DNA of 64,000 nucleotides. Source: Pantoea deleyi (lineage in GTDB: Bacteria > Pseudomonadota > Gammaproteobacteria > Enterobacterales > Enterobacteriaceae). Shown here piece by piece: positions 20,773-29,844 of this stretch (position 1 is its first letter; each line of letters starts with the position of its first letter). The stretch covers positions 3,720,001-3,784,000 of the forward strand of contig NZ_CP071405.1 in the NCBI RefSeq assembly GCF_022647325.1, read 5' to 3'. The notes under the pieces are model-generated. The model saw only the letters and a list, made by a program, of their open reading frames with translations, was not told where the DNA came from and made no database searches. Both the position numbers and the translations under genes were made by a program.

Positions 20773-20801
20773 GCTGTCATGCACAGATCGTGCATGACAG
20801 C
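20773..20801. repeat. perfect 12-bp inverted repeat after dnaB
   Basis: GCTGTCATGCAC-AGATC-GTGCATGACAGC lies 12 bases past the dnaB stop and 88 bp before the Lrp-type gene. It lacks a T-run on either side, so it is not a textbook terminator. It may be a regulator operator, a Rho-associated 3' end or an RNA-stabilising stem. Confidence 0.6.
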
Positions 20802-20813
20802 CCGGTGCGGAGA

Positions 20814-22220
20814 TTATTCGTCGTCGTATTGCGGGCCTGCATAGTTATCAAAGCGGGACCACTGACCGTTAAAGGTCAGGCGCACCGTACCGATCGGGCC
20901 GTTACGCTGTTTACCCAGGATGATCTCGGCGATCCCTTTGAGATCGCTGTTTTCGTGATAGACCTCATCGCGATAGATAAACATGATCAAATCCGCATCC
21001 TGCTCGATCGAGCCCGATTCACGCAGATCCGAGTTCACCGGCCGCTTATCGGCGCGCTGTTCCAGTGAGCGGTTAAGCTGCGACAGCGCCACAACCGGCA
21101 CGTTCAGCTCTTTCGCCAGCGCCTTCAGCGAGCGGGAGATCTCCGCAATTTCCAGCGTACGGTTGTCCGACAGCGACGGCACGCGCATCAGCTGCAGGTA
21201 GTCGATCATAATCAGGCTTAATCCGCCGTTTTCACGGTAGATGCGCCGGGCGCGGGAGCGCACTTCGGTGGGCGTCAGGCCGGAAGAGTCATCGATATAC
21301 ATGTTCTTCTTCTCCAGCAGGATACCCATGGTGCCGGAGATGCGCGCCCAGTCCTCATCATCGAGCTGGCCGGTTCGGATGCGGGTTTGATCGACGCGGG
21401 AAAGTGACGCCAGCATACGCATCATGATCTGCTCGCTGGGCATCTCCAGGCTGAAGATCAGCACCGGTTTTTCCTGCAGCATGGCGGCGTTTTCGCACAG
21501 GTTCATCGCAAAGGTGGTTTTACCCATCGACGGACGGGCCGCGACAATAATCAGGTCAGATCCCTGCAGACCCGCCGTCTTTTTATTCAGATCCTGATAC
21601 CCCGTATCGACGCCGGTGACACCGTCGTGGGGCGTCTGATAGAGCGACTCGATTCGGGAAACGGTCGATTCCAGGATCTGCTCGATATTTTTCGGGCCCG
21701 CATCTTTATCTGCGCGCGCTTCCGCGATCTTAAAGACGTTCGACTCCGCAAAGTCGAGCAGCTCCTCGCTGTTGCGCCCCTGCGGATCGTAACCCGCATC
21801 CGCGATCTGGTTGGCGACGGAGATCATCTCACGCACTACCGCACGTTCGCGCACGATATCGGCATAGGCACCGATGTTCGCCGCACTCGGGGTGTTTTTT
21901 GCCAGCTCAGCCAGATAGGCGAAGCCGCCCGCCATCTCCAGTTCGCCACGGGTTTCCAGCGATTCAGAGAGCGTAATCAGGTCGATGGGTTTGCTGTTTT
22001 CCAGCAGCCGCTGCATCTCTGAAAAAATCAGCCGATGCGAACGGTTGAAAAAATCATTCGCGACGACGCGCTCAGAGACGTTATCCCAGCGCTCGTTATC
22101 CAGCATCAACCCACCCAGCACAGACTGCTCCGCTTCCAGCGAATGCGGGGGCATTTTCACGCCTGCGAGCTGGCGATCCTGCGTTTCGTTCGATTTGTTG
22201 GTGGGTTTATTTCCTGCCAT
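20814..22220 (-). CDS. dnaB: replicative DNA helicase
   Basis: A 468-residue hexameric helicase that unwinds DNA 5'-3' at the replication fork. The N-terminal domain (about 25-130) contacts primase; the RecA-like domain carries Walker A ARPSMGKTT near 230 and Walker B LIMIDYLQLM near 340. The start at 22220 gives MAGNKPTNKSNETQ, close to E. coli DnaB. No intein interrupts it. It is divergent from qor, as in E. coli. Confidence 0.98.
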   Translation of the reverse strand: MAGNKPTNKSNETQDRQLAGVKMPPHSLEAEQSVLGGLMLDNERWDNVSERVVANDFFNRSHRLIFSEMQRLLENSKPIDLITLSESLETRGELEMAGGFAYLAELAKNTPSAANIGAYADIVRERAVVREMISVANQIADAGYDPQGRNSEELLDFAESNVFKIAEARADKDAGPKNIEQILESTVSRIESLYQTPHDGVTGVDTGYQDLNKKTAGLQGSDLIIVAARPSMGKTTFAMNLCENAAMLQEKPVLIFSLEMPSEQIMMRMLASLSRVDQTRIRTGQLDDEDWARISGTMGILLEKKNMYIDDSSGLTPTEVRSRARRIYRENGGLSLIMIDYLQLMRVPSLSDNRTLEIAEISRSLKALAKELNVPVVALSQLNRSLEQRADKRPVNSDLRESGSIEQDADLIMFIYRDEVYHENSDLKGIAEIILGKQRNGPIGTVRLTFNGQWSRFDNYAGPQYDDE

Positions 22221-22316
22221 AGTGAATGCATTACCGATCTTCTGTGGGGACGCGCAAGTATACCTTAGTTGAGGGGCGTGCCTCACCCTCATGATGAAAC
22301 AATCACAGGAGTCAGA

Positions 22317-23300
22317 ATGGCAAAGCGTATTCAGTTCAGTGCGCACGGCGGACCGGACGTTTTAGAGTGGACAGATTTTTCACCTGCTGAGCCAGCGGAT
22401 CATGAAGTTCAGGTAACGCATCGCGCAATCGGCATCAACTACATCGATACCTATGTTCGCAGCGGCCTCTATCCGGTGGCCGCCTTTCCCTCTGGCCTGG
22501 GAACGGAAGCCGCGGGCGTGGTATCACGGGTCGGCCGCGGCGTTACCCTGTTCAGGCCCGGCGACCGCGTGGTCTATTGCCTGGCGTCCATGGGTGCCTA
22601 CAGCGAAGTGCACAACGTGGCGGAAGATCGCCTGATGCATCTGCCGGAGGCGATCAGTTTTGAACAGGGCGCGGCCAGCTATCTGAAAGGGCTGACCACG
22701 CAGTATCTGCTGCGCCAGACCCATAAAATCAGCGCCGGCGAAACCTTCCTGTTTCATGCGGCCGCAGGCGGCGTCGGCCTGATCGCCTGTCAGTGGGCCA
22801 AAGCGCTGGGCGCGCACCTGATCGGCACGGTGGGTTCCGCAGAGAAAGCCGCGCTGGCGAAACAGGCCGGTGCCTGGGCGACCATTAACTATCGCGAAGA
22901 GGACATTGCGCAGCGCGTCAGCGAACTGACCGACGGAAAAAAAGTGGGCGTGGTCTACGACTCGGTCGGCCGGGATACCTGGGAAGCGTCGCTGGATTCG
23001 CTGCGTCGTCATGGCCTGCTGGTGAGTTTTGGCAACGCCTCCGGGCCGGTGACCGGCGTTGATCTCGGCATCCTCAATAAGAAAGGGTCGCTGTTTGTGA
23101 CCCGCCCTTCGCTGTTTGGCTACATCACCAACCGTCAGGAGCTGGAAACTGCCAGCGCCGAGCTCTTTTCGCTGCTGGCCAGCGGCGCGATTCAGGTGGA
23201 GGTTCCCGCGCAGCAGAAGTTTGCGCTTAAAGAGGCCAGCAGAGCGCATCAGATGCTGGAGAGCCGCGCCACGCAGGGCTCCTGTCTGTTAATCCCGTAA
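22317..23300 (+). CDS. qor: quinone oxidoreductase (zeta-crystallin type)
   Basis: A 327-residue zinc-free medium-chain dehydrogenase/reductase that reduces quinones with NADPH. The dinucleotide motif AAAGGVGLIACQWAKALGA lies near 150-170, and the N-terminal GINYIDTYVRSGLYP is characteristic of QOR. The start at 22317 has AGGAG six bases upstream. Position and divergence from dnaB match E. coli. A terminator follows. Confidence 0.96.
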   Translation: MAKRIQFSAHGGPDVLEWTDFSPAEPADHEVQVTHRAIGINYIDTYVRSGLYPVAAFPSGLGTEAAGVVSRVGRGVTLFRPGDRVVYCLASMGAYSEVHNVAEDRLMHLPEAISFEQGAASYLKGLTTQYLLRQTHKISAGETFLFHAAAGGVGLIACQWAKALGAHLIGTVGSAEKAALAKQAGAWATINYREEDIAQRVSELTDGKKVGVVYDSVGRDTWEASLDSLRRHGLLVSFGNASGPVTGVDLGILNKKGSLFVTRPSLFGYITNRQELETASAELFSLLASGAIQVEVPAQQKFALKEASRAHQMLESRATQGSCLLIP

Positions 23301-23315
23301 GCGTCAGCAACAAAA

Positions 23316-23348
23316 AGGGCTTCCCGCAGGAAGCCCTCTTCTTTTTTT
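23316..23348 (+). terminator. qor terminator
   Basis: AGGGCTTCC-CGCA-GGAAGCCCT followed by a T-rich tract. Confidence 0.85.
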
Positions 23349-23509
23349 CTTTTTTGTTCGCGCTGGTGTAGGGACAGCGGCGATGAATTCATGTCGAGTC
23401 GATGGCACATCGAATTGACGACAGCATCCTGCCAGAAAACATAAGTAAAAAATATGTTTAATTGCAGATCCGCGTTAAACAATCACTCACTCTGTGATCG
23501 TCACCGCAT

Positions 23510-23776
23510 TTAGCGCCAGCCTTTCCGGTCTAACCTGTTGATCTTACGACGCAGCCTGCGGCGGGCTCGTGCGTCACTGTCGCCAGAAAATGCCCGATGC
23601 AGCCAGACGGCGATCACCGCCAGCACCAGCCACGGTAACACTTTAATAACAAGTGCGAACAGCCCCCCGACAACCATCACCAGGGTTGCCACCCCCAGTG
23701 CCGCCAGCACGCCCAGCAGCGAAACGCCGGTCAGCAACAGCATCAGGAAAAACCCCAATACAAATAAAATTTCCAC
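23510..23776 (-). CDS. pspG: phage shock protein G
   Basis: An 88-residue inner-membrane protein (E. coli PspG has 80). Three hydrophobic segments cover about 1-63, followed by a basic tail rich in arginine. The N-terminus EILFVLGFFLMLLLTGVSLLG matches PspG in pattern. It is a member of the Psp envelope-stress regulon. The start is GTG at 23776 with AGGAG upstream. A sigma-54 promoter lies about 40 bp upstream, as PspF control requires. Location between dusA and qor is as in E. coli. Confidence 0.93.
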   Translation of the reverse strand: MEILFVLGFFLMLLLTGVSLLGVLAALGVATLVMVVGGLFALVIKVLPWLVLAVIAVWLHRAFSGDSDARARRRLRRKINRLDRKGWR

Positions 23777-23813
23777 GTCAGTGCTCCTGATTGATCTTCA
23801 CTGACAGAAGCAG

Positions 23814-23830
23814 TACAAAAAGCGTGCCAA
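23814..23830 (-). promoter_or_regulatory. sigma-54 promoter of pspG
   Basis: Read leftward, TGGCACGCTTTTTGTA fits the -24/-12 consensus TGGCAC-N5-TTGCA with one mismatch in the -12 element. PspF would bind further upstream; a short imperfect inverted repeat around 23850-23870 is a possible site. Confidence 0.8.
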
Positions 23831-23908
23831 CAGATAACCTGCTGTTTTTGCAGCACTAAACGGGCACGCTGCACCTGAGAGCTGGTGAAAAAAACCAGAT
23901 CCTGGCGT

Positions 23909-23939
23909 AAAAAAAACCAGCCTCGGGGCTGGTTTTTTT
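23909..23939 (-). terminator. dusA terminator
   Basis: AACCAGCC-CCGA-GGCTGGTT followed by T residues, read leftward, 18 bases past the dusA stop. Confidence 0.88.
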
Positions 23940-23956
23940 ATGCTTCAGAAGAGCGG

Positions 23957-24949
23957 TCAGGCTTCCTGCGGGATTTTATCCGCGACCAGCGACAGCGCCG
24001 CCTCCAGCACACGCACGTCCGCGCCCGGCTTGTGCGCATTTTCGCTCAGATGGCGACGCCACTGGCGCGCGCCCGGAATGCCCTGGAACAGCCCCAGCAT
24101 ATGGCGCGTAATGTGGCCAAGATAGGTGCCCTTCGCCAGCTCCGCTTCGATATAAGGGTACATGGCGCGCACCACCTCAACCGGGTTCACCGCCGGATGC
24201 TCACGGCCAAACAGGGTCTGATCGACCTGCGCCAGAATGCCGGGGTTCTGATAGGCTTCGCGGCCCATCATTACGCCATCGAGGTGCTGCAGATGGTTCT
24301 GCGCCTCTTCCAGCGTTTTCACGCCGCCATTCAGGGCGAGGGTCAGATGCGGGAAATCGCGTTTCAGCTGCCAGACGCGCGGATAATCCAGCGGCGGGAT
24401 CTCGCGATTCTCTTTTGGGCTGAGGCCGGAGAGCCAGGCTTTACGCGCATGGATAATAAAGGTGTCGCACTCGCCGCGCCCCGCGACCGTGCCGATGAAA
24501 TCGGTCAGGAACGCATAGCTGTCCAGCTCATCAATACCAATCCGCGTTTTGACGGTGACCGGGATCGACACCACATCGCGCATCGCTTTAACCGCATCGG
24601 CGACCAGCGTCGCCTCGGCCATCAGACAGGCACCGAAACGGCCATTCTGTACCCGATCGGAGGGACAACCGACGTTCAGGTTCACTTCATCGTAGCCGCG
24701 CTGCTCTGCCAGCTTCGCGCAGTGCGCCAGCGCCGCCGGATCGCTGCCGCCCAGCTGCAACGCGACCGGATGTTCGGCCTCGCTATAAGCCAGATAATCC
24801 CCTTTGCCATGAATGATGGCGCCGGTGGTAACCATTTCGGTATAGAGCAGCGTATCAGCCGTCAGCTGACGGTGGAAATAGCGACAGTGGCGATCGGTCC
24901 AGTCGAGCATAGGCGCGACAGAGAAGCGTTGCGAAGAAAATTCAGGCAT
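23957..24949 (-). CDS. dusA: tRNA-dihydrouridine(20/20a) synthase
   Basis: A 330-residue FMN-dependent enzyme that reduces uridines 20 and 20a in the tRNA D-loop. The TIM-barrel start [16 protein letters not shown] and the catalytic-cysteine block [20 protein letters not shown] near 90-110 are diagnostic for the Dus family and for DusA. The C-terminal helical domain recognises tRNA. It is followed by its own terminator and then pspG. Confidence 0.96.
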   Translation of the reverse strand: MPEFSSQRFSVAPMLDWTDRHCRYFHRQLTADTLLYTEMVTTGAIIHGKGDYLAYSEAEHPVALQLGGSDPAALAHCAKLAEQRGYDEVNLNVGCPSDRVQNGRFGACLMAEATLVADAVKAMRDVVSIPVTVKTRIGIDELDSYAFLTDFIGTVAGRGECDTFIIHARKAWLSGLSPKENREIPPLDYPRVWQLKRDFPHLTLALNGGVKTLEEAQNHLQHLDGVMMGREAYQNPGILAQVDQTLFGREHPAVNPVEVVRAMYPYIEAELAKGTYLGHITRHMLGLFQGIPGARQWRRHLSENAHKPGADVRVLEAALSLVADKIPQEA

Positions 24950-25054
24950 GAAGTACAGGCAATCCGGTAATTAAGGTGATGGAATTCTGTGCAAGGATAA
25001 CACAAGGCGGGGCGATAGTGCATCGCCCCGCCCCGGACCGCCTGAATAACGCGC

Positions 25055-26305
25055 TTAGAAGTTGAAACCCAGCTGCGCCATTGCGCCCCAGGTGTTGTTT
25101 GCACCCACCGAGCCCGCCAGATCCAGATGGACGGCGTTGTTAAACGGCGAGAGACCAAAACCGGCGGTCGCCACATTCTCGTCGTTGGACCGCATGTCCG
25201 CACGATAACCGGCACGCAGCTGCAGCCAGTCGAGTACGCGATATTCTGCGCCTGCAGCCACATACTGGCTGTTTCCCTGACTTTTGAAGCGTCTGGTCTC
25301 CGTCAGATCCACATCGCCCGTCACGGTGAACGGACCTTTATCCCAGGCCAGGCCGGTAGTGACCAGCGGGCGAATCTGATAGGTATCGCGATAACCATTG
25401 ACCTCGCGGGTCTGCAGATCGCGCGACACCAGGTTCTGACCGGTCACGCCCAGCGTCCAGTTCTCCGCAAAGGTCGTCGCCAGACCGGCATCGACGTTAA
25501 ACCCGGTATCCGTGCTGCGATACTGGCTGTTGTTGATGTCGTTCTTGTCGTAGTTATAGATGCTGGCGGTGTAGTTGTAGAGCCAGGTTTTCTGCACTTT
25601 CGGCGTAACGCCCACCGACACCGGCTGACCGGCGATGGTGAACTCATGCGCGACCGCCACACCATAATCAGTGACGAGGGCCGCTAAGCCATTGGCGCTG
25701 GAGCGAAGGTTGTTCTGATCGCCCTGACGCGGCAGTATCGTGCCGTTGGCCACGCCGCGCAGATAGTCGATATCACCCTGCACCACGTTAGCGCGAACGT
25801 GCGCGGTTCCGTAGGCTTTGGTAATGAAGGCGAAAGGCAGCGTCTCATTCGGAACCGTCACGGCGACGGCAACCCCCGCCGAACCGTTGGCCTTATCGCC
25901 GCGCAAATCGCTCAGCCTGTTGGCCACATCGCCCGAGGCCGCACGCAGTTCAGGATAGCCCCGTAAATAGTCTGCGGGCGTAAAGTTACCCAGCACTGAG
26001 CGGTAACGATCTACGGTCGCGGTAATATCATCGACCTTGTCAATCAGGTCATCCTTGTCAGTGACCTGAATACCGGCTGACGGAAAAATAATGCTGACGT
26101 TATCGTCGGGTCTGGCACGCGTCATCAGTGCCGGGTTAGCCAGCACGGCGGAGCCATAGAGAGAAGAAGCGACGCCGGTGCCACCCATGGCGTCATTACG
26201 TGCATCGTACCAGGTCCCTGCCGCCATGGCGGAAGAAGAAAGGAAAAGCGCGGTCGCCGCAGCGGAGTACTTCAGCGCCGGACGTTGAGCGGATTTTTTC
26301 ACCAT
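25055..26305 (-). CDS. TraF-like outer-membrane beta-barrel protein
   Basis: A 416-residue exported protein. A signal peptide covers about 1-28 (KK then a hydrophobic run ending SSAMAA). The mature start GTWYDARNDAMGGTGVASS and the alternating hydrophobic strands ending in ...AQLGFNF fit a FadL-like barrel of the TraF_2 family, usually labelled 'conjugal transfer protein TraF'. There are no conjugation genes in this window, so that label is misleading. The function is unknown; a porin or transport role is plausible. It lies between dusA and zur, where E. coli has yjbL and yjbM. I saw no clear terminator. Confidence 0.75.
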   Translation of the reverse strand: MVKKSAQRPALKYSAAATALFLSSSAMAAGTWYDARNDAMGGTGVASSLYGSAVLANPALMTRARPDDNVSIIFPSAGIQVTDKDDLIDKVDDITATVDRYRSVLGNFTPADYLRGYPELRAASGDVANRLSDLRGDKANGSAGVAVAVTVPNETLPFAFITKAYGTAHVRANVVQGDIDYLRGVANGTILPRQGDQNNLRSSANGLAALVTDYGVAVAHEFTIAGQPVSVGVTPKVQKTWLYNYTASIYNYDKNDINNSQYRSTDTGFNVDAGLATTFAENWTLGVTGQNLVSRDLQTREVNGYRDTYQIRPLVTTGLAWDKGPFTVTGDVDLTETRRFKSQGNSQYVAAGAEYRVLDWLQLRAGYRADMRSNDENVATAGFGLSPFNNAVHLDLAGSVGANNTWGAMAQLGFNF

Positions 26306-26753
26306 TTGCCTGCCATCACCTGAAAATTGTCATTAATACATTCAATGACTGAATAATTTGTTAGCCGTATTGTGAATGCTGGCTAACGCGTCGTTGCTGT
26401 GAATTCAAAGGAAACAGTGCCTTAATTCAAGGGATTGGACGTTTTCCAACCAAAAACATGTTGTGATTGTTCAAACTGAGTCGGGGGATTTCAAAAAATA
26501 CCAGACGTTGCTTAAGTCTTTCTGAACATTACTTCTTAACTCCGTGAGATGCAAAGCAAAATGCCAATAAAATCCTCTTCCGGTTGAATCAGAATGGATC
26601 TGTTTTGTCGCCGGCGAGCTTAAAAATGGGGAGCGGCATGCTGAATATGCTGGTTTAACAGGCAATTAATGCTGTTTTTTCAGCCAGAAGCCACTTCAGC
26701 ACCTGGCCATCAATTGTGATAAAATAACATCACTTATCCAGCGGAGGATTTTC
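26306..26753. other. intergenic region between TraF-like gene and zur
   Basis: About 450 bp, AT-rich, with no supported gene. It should hold divergent promoters. A candidate Zur box at 26711-26733 is the only recognisable element. Confidence 0.55.
26711..26733. promoter_or_regulatory. candidate Zur box upstream of zur
   Basis: The 23-mer with core TGTGATAAAATAACAT agrees at 17 of 23 positions with the reverse complement of the E. coli znu Zur site as I know it. GTGAT/ATCAC forms inverted arms. It lies 21 bp before the zur start, suggesting zinc-dependent autoregulation. The alignment was done by eye. Confidence 0.5.
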
Positions 26754-27275
26754 ATGACAACCATGACGACGCAGCAAATTCTGACCCAGGCTGAAAAAAT
26801 GTGCCTGCAGCGCGGTGTGCGTCTGACGTCGCAGCGTGCCGAAGTGCTGCGCCTGATGGCCGAACAGCCTGGCTCTATCAGCGCCTACGATCTGCTGGAC
26901 CAGCTGCGGGTCAGTGAACCTCAGGCCAAACCGCCCACGGTTTACCGGGCGCTCGATTTCCTGCTGGAACAGGGCTTTATCCACCGGGTGGAGTCCAACA
27001 ATAGCTACGTGATGTGTCACCATTTTGAAGCACCGGCGCATACCTCAGTGATGCTGGTCTGCGATCGCTGTGCCGCCGTTACCGAAAAACAGGCGCAGGG
27101 TGTGGAGACCATTATCGCGACGCTGGCGGGGGAAGCGCAGTTTGCTCTGCGCCATAGCGTGATTGAAGCGCATGGACTGTGTAAAAACTGTGCGGAAGTG
27201 GCAGCCTGTACGCATCATGAAAACTGCGAACATGATCATCAGGATGAAGGCAAAAAGCGGGGAAAACGGGGATAG
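26754..27275 (+). CDS. zur: zinc uptake regulator, Fur family
   Basis: A 173-residue repressor that with Zn2+ blocks znuABC and related genes. The N-terminal winged helix (about 10-85; PPTVYRALDFLLEQGFIHRVES) is followed by the metal-binding domain. Structural zinc cysteines are 103, 106, 143 and 146 (CDRC, CKNC); Cys88 and nearby histidines form the regulatory site. The His/Asp/Lys-rich tail after 150 is common in Zur. GGAGG seven bases upstream supports the start. Its position near yjbJ and dusA is as in E. coli. Confidence 0.95.
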   Translation: MTTMTTQQILTQAEKMCLQRGVRLTSQRAEVLRLMAEQPGSISAYDLLDQLRVSEPQAKPPTVYRALDFLLEQGFIHRVESNNSYVMCHHFEAPAHTSVMLVCDRCAAVTEKQAQGVETIIATLAGEAQFALRHSVIEAHGLCKNCAEVAACTHHENCEHDHQDEGKKRGKRG

Positions 27276-27293
27276 GTGTCAGCGCCTGAAGCG

Positions 27294-27319
27294 TGTTCCG
27301 GTGAGGGCTCACCGGAACA
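27294..27319. repeat. perfect 12-bp inverted repeat between zur and yjbJ
   Basis: TGTTCCGGTGAG-GG-CTCACCGGAACA lies between two convergent genes. It has no T-run but is placed where a shared 3' end is expected, so it may act as a bidirectional transcript end. Confidence 0.6.
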
Positions 27320-27328
27320 GAGGGTCGA

Positions 27329-27541
27329 TTACCAGCGGTGATCTTTGTTGTGCGTTTCCCAGTCCGTTACTTCGCGCTCTGCTTCATCTTTTGCATAGCC
27401 GTAACGCTCCTGAATTTTACCTACCAGCTGGTCGCGTTTACCTTCGATCACCTGCATATCGTCGTCGGTCAGCTTGCCCCATTTCTCTTTCATCTTGCCT
27501 TTGAACTGCTTCCAGTTGCCGCTCGCTTCGTCTTTATTCAT
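27329..27541 (-). CDS. yjbJ: CsbD-family stress protein
   Basis: A 70-residue hydrophilic, charged protein of the CsbD family; the opening NKDEASGNWKQFKGKMKEKW is diagnostic. E. coli YjbJ is abundant in stationary phase and under stress; its molecular role is unknown. GGAGG six bases upstream supports the start. It converges with zur. Confidence 0.95.
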   Translation of the reverse strand: MNKDEASGNWKQFKGKMKEKWGKLTDDDMQVIEGKRDQLVGKIQERYGYAKDEAEREVTDWETHNKDHRW

Positions 27542-27701
27542 GGCAGACCTCCAATCCTCGGGGTTTAATTATCTGGCTACTCGTCATAACCTCGATACAA
27601 AGCGCTACTTAACTGCGCCGTATGAAGTTAATTGTAGTTGCTTTATTCCGGGACTCAGAATAATACAGAATTATCTGTATACCTCTGTGAGCACGACTGA
27701 A

Positions 27702-29024
27702 TCAGGCTTCAAACCAGCTGTTGTGACGCCAGTGCCTGCGCCAGATAAGCCAGAGCGTCAGGCCGCGCAGCACCAGAAAAACGGTTACCGCCAGCCACAG
27801 TCCATGGTTGCCCAGCAGCGGTACGCTCAGCAGCGTCAGGAAGTAGCCCGCGGCGGCCATCACCATGCTGTTGCGCATCTCGCGACCACGCGTGGCGCCG
27901 ATGAACATGCCATCCAGCAGATAACACCAGACGCCCGCCAGCGGCAGTATGACCTGCCAGACCAGGTAGCGATCGGCGGTCTGTTGCAGCGACGTCAGCG
28001 AGGTCAGCAGCGTCACGATCTGCGGGCCAGCGATCGCATAGACCAGCGAGAAGAACAGCGCGACGGCCACCGCCTGACGACAGGCGGCGTGCCAGACACG
28101 CAGCAGTTTACTGCCATCTTTTGCCCCATGCGCCTCACCGGCAAACGCCTCTACCGCATAGGCGAAGCCATCCAGTGCGTAGGCGGTGAAGGTAATGAAC
28201 ATCAGTAACACGGCGTTAACCGCGACCACATCGGGGCCGAGCCGTGCGCCGAGCACGGTCAGCGACGCGAAACAGAGCTGCAGCATCAGGGAGCGCAGCA
28301 TGATATCCCGGTTGAGGCGCAGCAGCCGGGCACTGTCGCCGCGCCAGCTCTGTTTCAGCAGGGCTGGCGTGATGCCGTGCAGTTTCAGCACCCGCCAGAC
28401 CATGATGCTGCCGACGCCCAGCGTGATGTATTCGGCCAGCGCCGTGGCGGTGGCCGCACCTGCGACACCCCAGTGCAGCCCCATGACCAGCCAGAGATCG
28501 AGCACGATGTTCACCAGATTCCCTGCCACCAGCAGGATCACCGGCGCGCGCGCATACTGCACGCCCAGCAGCCAGCCCAGAATGACCAGATTTGCGAGGG
28601 TGGCCGGCGCGCTGAGCCAGCGGATCTGAATAAATCGCGCCGCCTGTGCCAGGACCTCGGGACTGCCGCCGACCAGCTGCGTCGCCAGCCGGATAATCGG
28701 ATAGCGTAAGGCGATAAACAGCACGCCAGCCAGCAGCGCAATCATCAGCGGCTGAACCAGCGCCCGCGCCAGCGCCGTTTTGTCGCCCGCACCCAGCGCC
28801 TGCGCCGTGAGACCGGTGGTGCTCATCCGCAGAAAAAGCAGCAGCATAAAGAGGAAACTGGTGACGGTGGTTCCGACCGCGACGCCGCCAAGATAGACAG
28901 GGCTGTCGAGATGACCAATAACTGCGGTATCGACCACGCCCAGTAAGGGCACGGTGATATTTGAAAGGATCATCGGCAGCGCGAGCCGCCAGAGATTTTT
29001 ATCGGTTGCCGTGATAACGCGCAT
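27702..29024 (-). CDS. dinF: MATE-family efflux transporter DinF
   Basis: A 440-residue inner-membrane protein with 12 hydrophobic segments in two MATE halves; the start ALPMILSNITVPLLGVVDTAVIGHL is typical of DinF. E. coli DinF protects against oxidative stress and bile salts. It follows lexA by 100 bp on the same strand, so it is SOS-controlled through the lexA promoter, as in E. coli. Confidence 0.95.
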   Translation of the reverse strand: MRVITATDKNLWRLALPMILSNITVPLLGVVDTAVIGHLDSPVYLGGVAVGTTVTSFLFMLLLFLRMSTTGLTAQALGAGDKTALARALVQPLMIALLAGVLFIALRYPIIRLATQLVGGSPEVLAQAARFIQIRWLSAPATLANLVILGWLLGVQYARAPVILLVAGNLVNIVLDLWLVMGLHWGVAGAATATALAEYITLGVGSIMVWRVLKLHGITPALLKQSWRGDSARLLRLNRDIMLRSLMLQLCFASLTVLGARLGPDVVAVNAVLLMFITFTAYALDGFAYAVEAFAGEAHGAKDGSKLLRVWHAACRQAVAVALFFSLVYAIAGPQIVTLLTSLTSLQQTADRYLVWQVILPLAGVWCYLLDGMFIGATRGREMRNSMVMAAAGYFLTLLSVPLLGNHGLWLAVTVFLVLRGLTLWLIWRRHWRHNSWFEA

Positions 29025-29124
29025 TCGCCGTTCCGTGCTCAGTGTCGCTGCGCAAAGAGGGCCGCGACAAAATTAGGGCAGACAGAATAGCATCAGAGAG
29101 GGCGAATGCACGCAGGCAGAGAAA

Positions 29125-29739
29125 TCAGAGCCACTCGCCGTTGCGAACCACGCCCACCGCCAGACCTTCAATGGTCAGCGACTGAGCACGGGTATCAACC
29201 ACGATCGGGTCAAATTCGCTGTTCTCAGGCAGCAGATGGACGATAGCCCCCTGCTTTTTCCAGCGCTTCACCGTGACTTCATCATCGATGCGCGCCACGA
29301 CGACCTGACCATTACGCACATCCTGGGTTTTATGCACCGCGAGCAGATCGCCATCCATAATCCCGATGTCTTTCATCGACATTCCGCTGACGCGCAGCAG
29401 GAAGTCAGCCGACGGCTTAAACAGGCCCGGATCCACCTTGTAGTGGGTTTCAATATGTTCCTGCGCCATGATGGGCTCACCGGCAGCAACCCGGCCAATC
29501 AGCGGTAAGCCTTCTGAGGCTTCTTCTTCCATCAACAGACGGATGCCGCGCGAGGCACCGGACACGATCTCGATGACGCCTTTACGCGCCAGCGCTTTCA
29601 GGTGCTCTTCTGCCGCATTCGGCGAACGGAATCCCAGCTGCGCGGCAATCTCGGCACGCGTAGGCGGCATGCCCGTTGAAGTAATATGGTCGCGAATCAG
29701 GTCATAGACCTGCTGCTGCCTGCTGGTTAATGCTTTCAT
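29125..29739 (-). CDS. lexA: SOS repressor LexA
   Basis: A 204-residue repressor with an N-terminal winged HTH (1-70) and a C-terminal S24 peptidase domain. RecA-stimulated self-cleavage should occur between Ala86 and Gly87 (RVAAGEP). The catalytic pair is Ser121 (SGMS) and Lys158 (VTVKRW). Numbering is shifted by two from E. coli. Two LexA boxes lie directly upstream for autoregulation. Confidence 0.99.
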   Translation of the reverse strand: MKALTSRQQQVYDLIRDHITSTGMPPTRAEIAAQLGFRSPNAAEEHLKALARKGVIEIVSGASRGIRLLMEEEASEGLPLIGRVAAGEPIMAQEHIETHYKVDPGLFKPSADFLLRVSGMSMKDIGIMDGDLLAVHKTQDVRNGQVVVARIDDEVTVKRWKKQGAIVHLLPENSEFDPIVVDTRAQSLTIEGLAVGVVRNGEWL

Positions 29740-29747
29740 CCCGCCCC

Positions 29748-29782
29748 CTGGTTGTTTATACAGTCGCTGTGAGTATATACAG
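29748..29782 (-). promoter_or_regulatory. tandem LexA boxes of lexA-dinF
   Basis: Read on the given strand, CTGGTTGTTTATACAG (29748-29763) and CTGTGAGTATATACAG (29767-29782) both fit CTG-N10-CAG and are three bases apart. This is the same double-operator layout as E. coli lexA. Confidence 0.95.
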
Positions 29783-29844
29783 GTATTGGCGAAATGGAAA
29801 CCGATTGTCCCGCAAAACGCGGCTTCCGACGCGATATGGAACGC

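Noticed and set aside
23249..23482. 77-codon frame after qor on the minus strand
   Set aside because: It overlaps the end of qor and crosses its terminator hairpin; no ribosome site or homology was visible.
25055..26305. conjugation system suggested by the TraF-like gene
   Set aside because: No relaxase, coupling protein or type IV secretion genes are present, and the gene sits among housekeeping genes.
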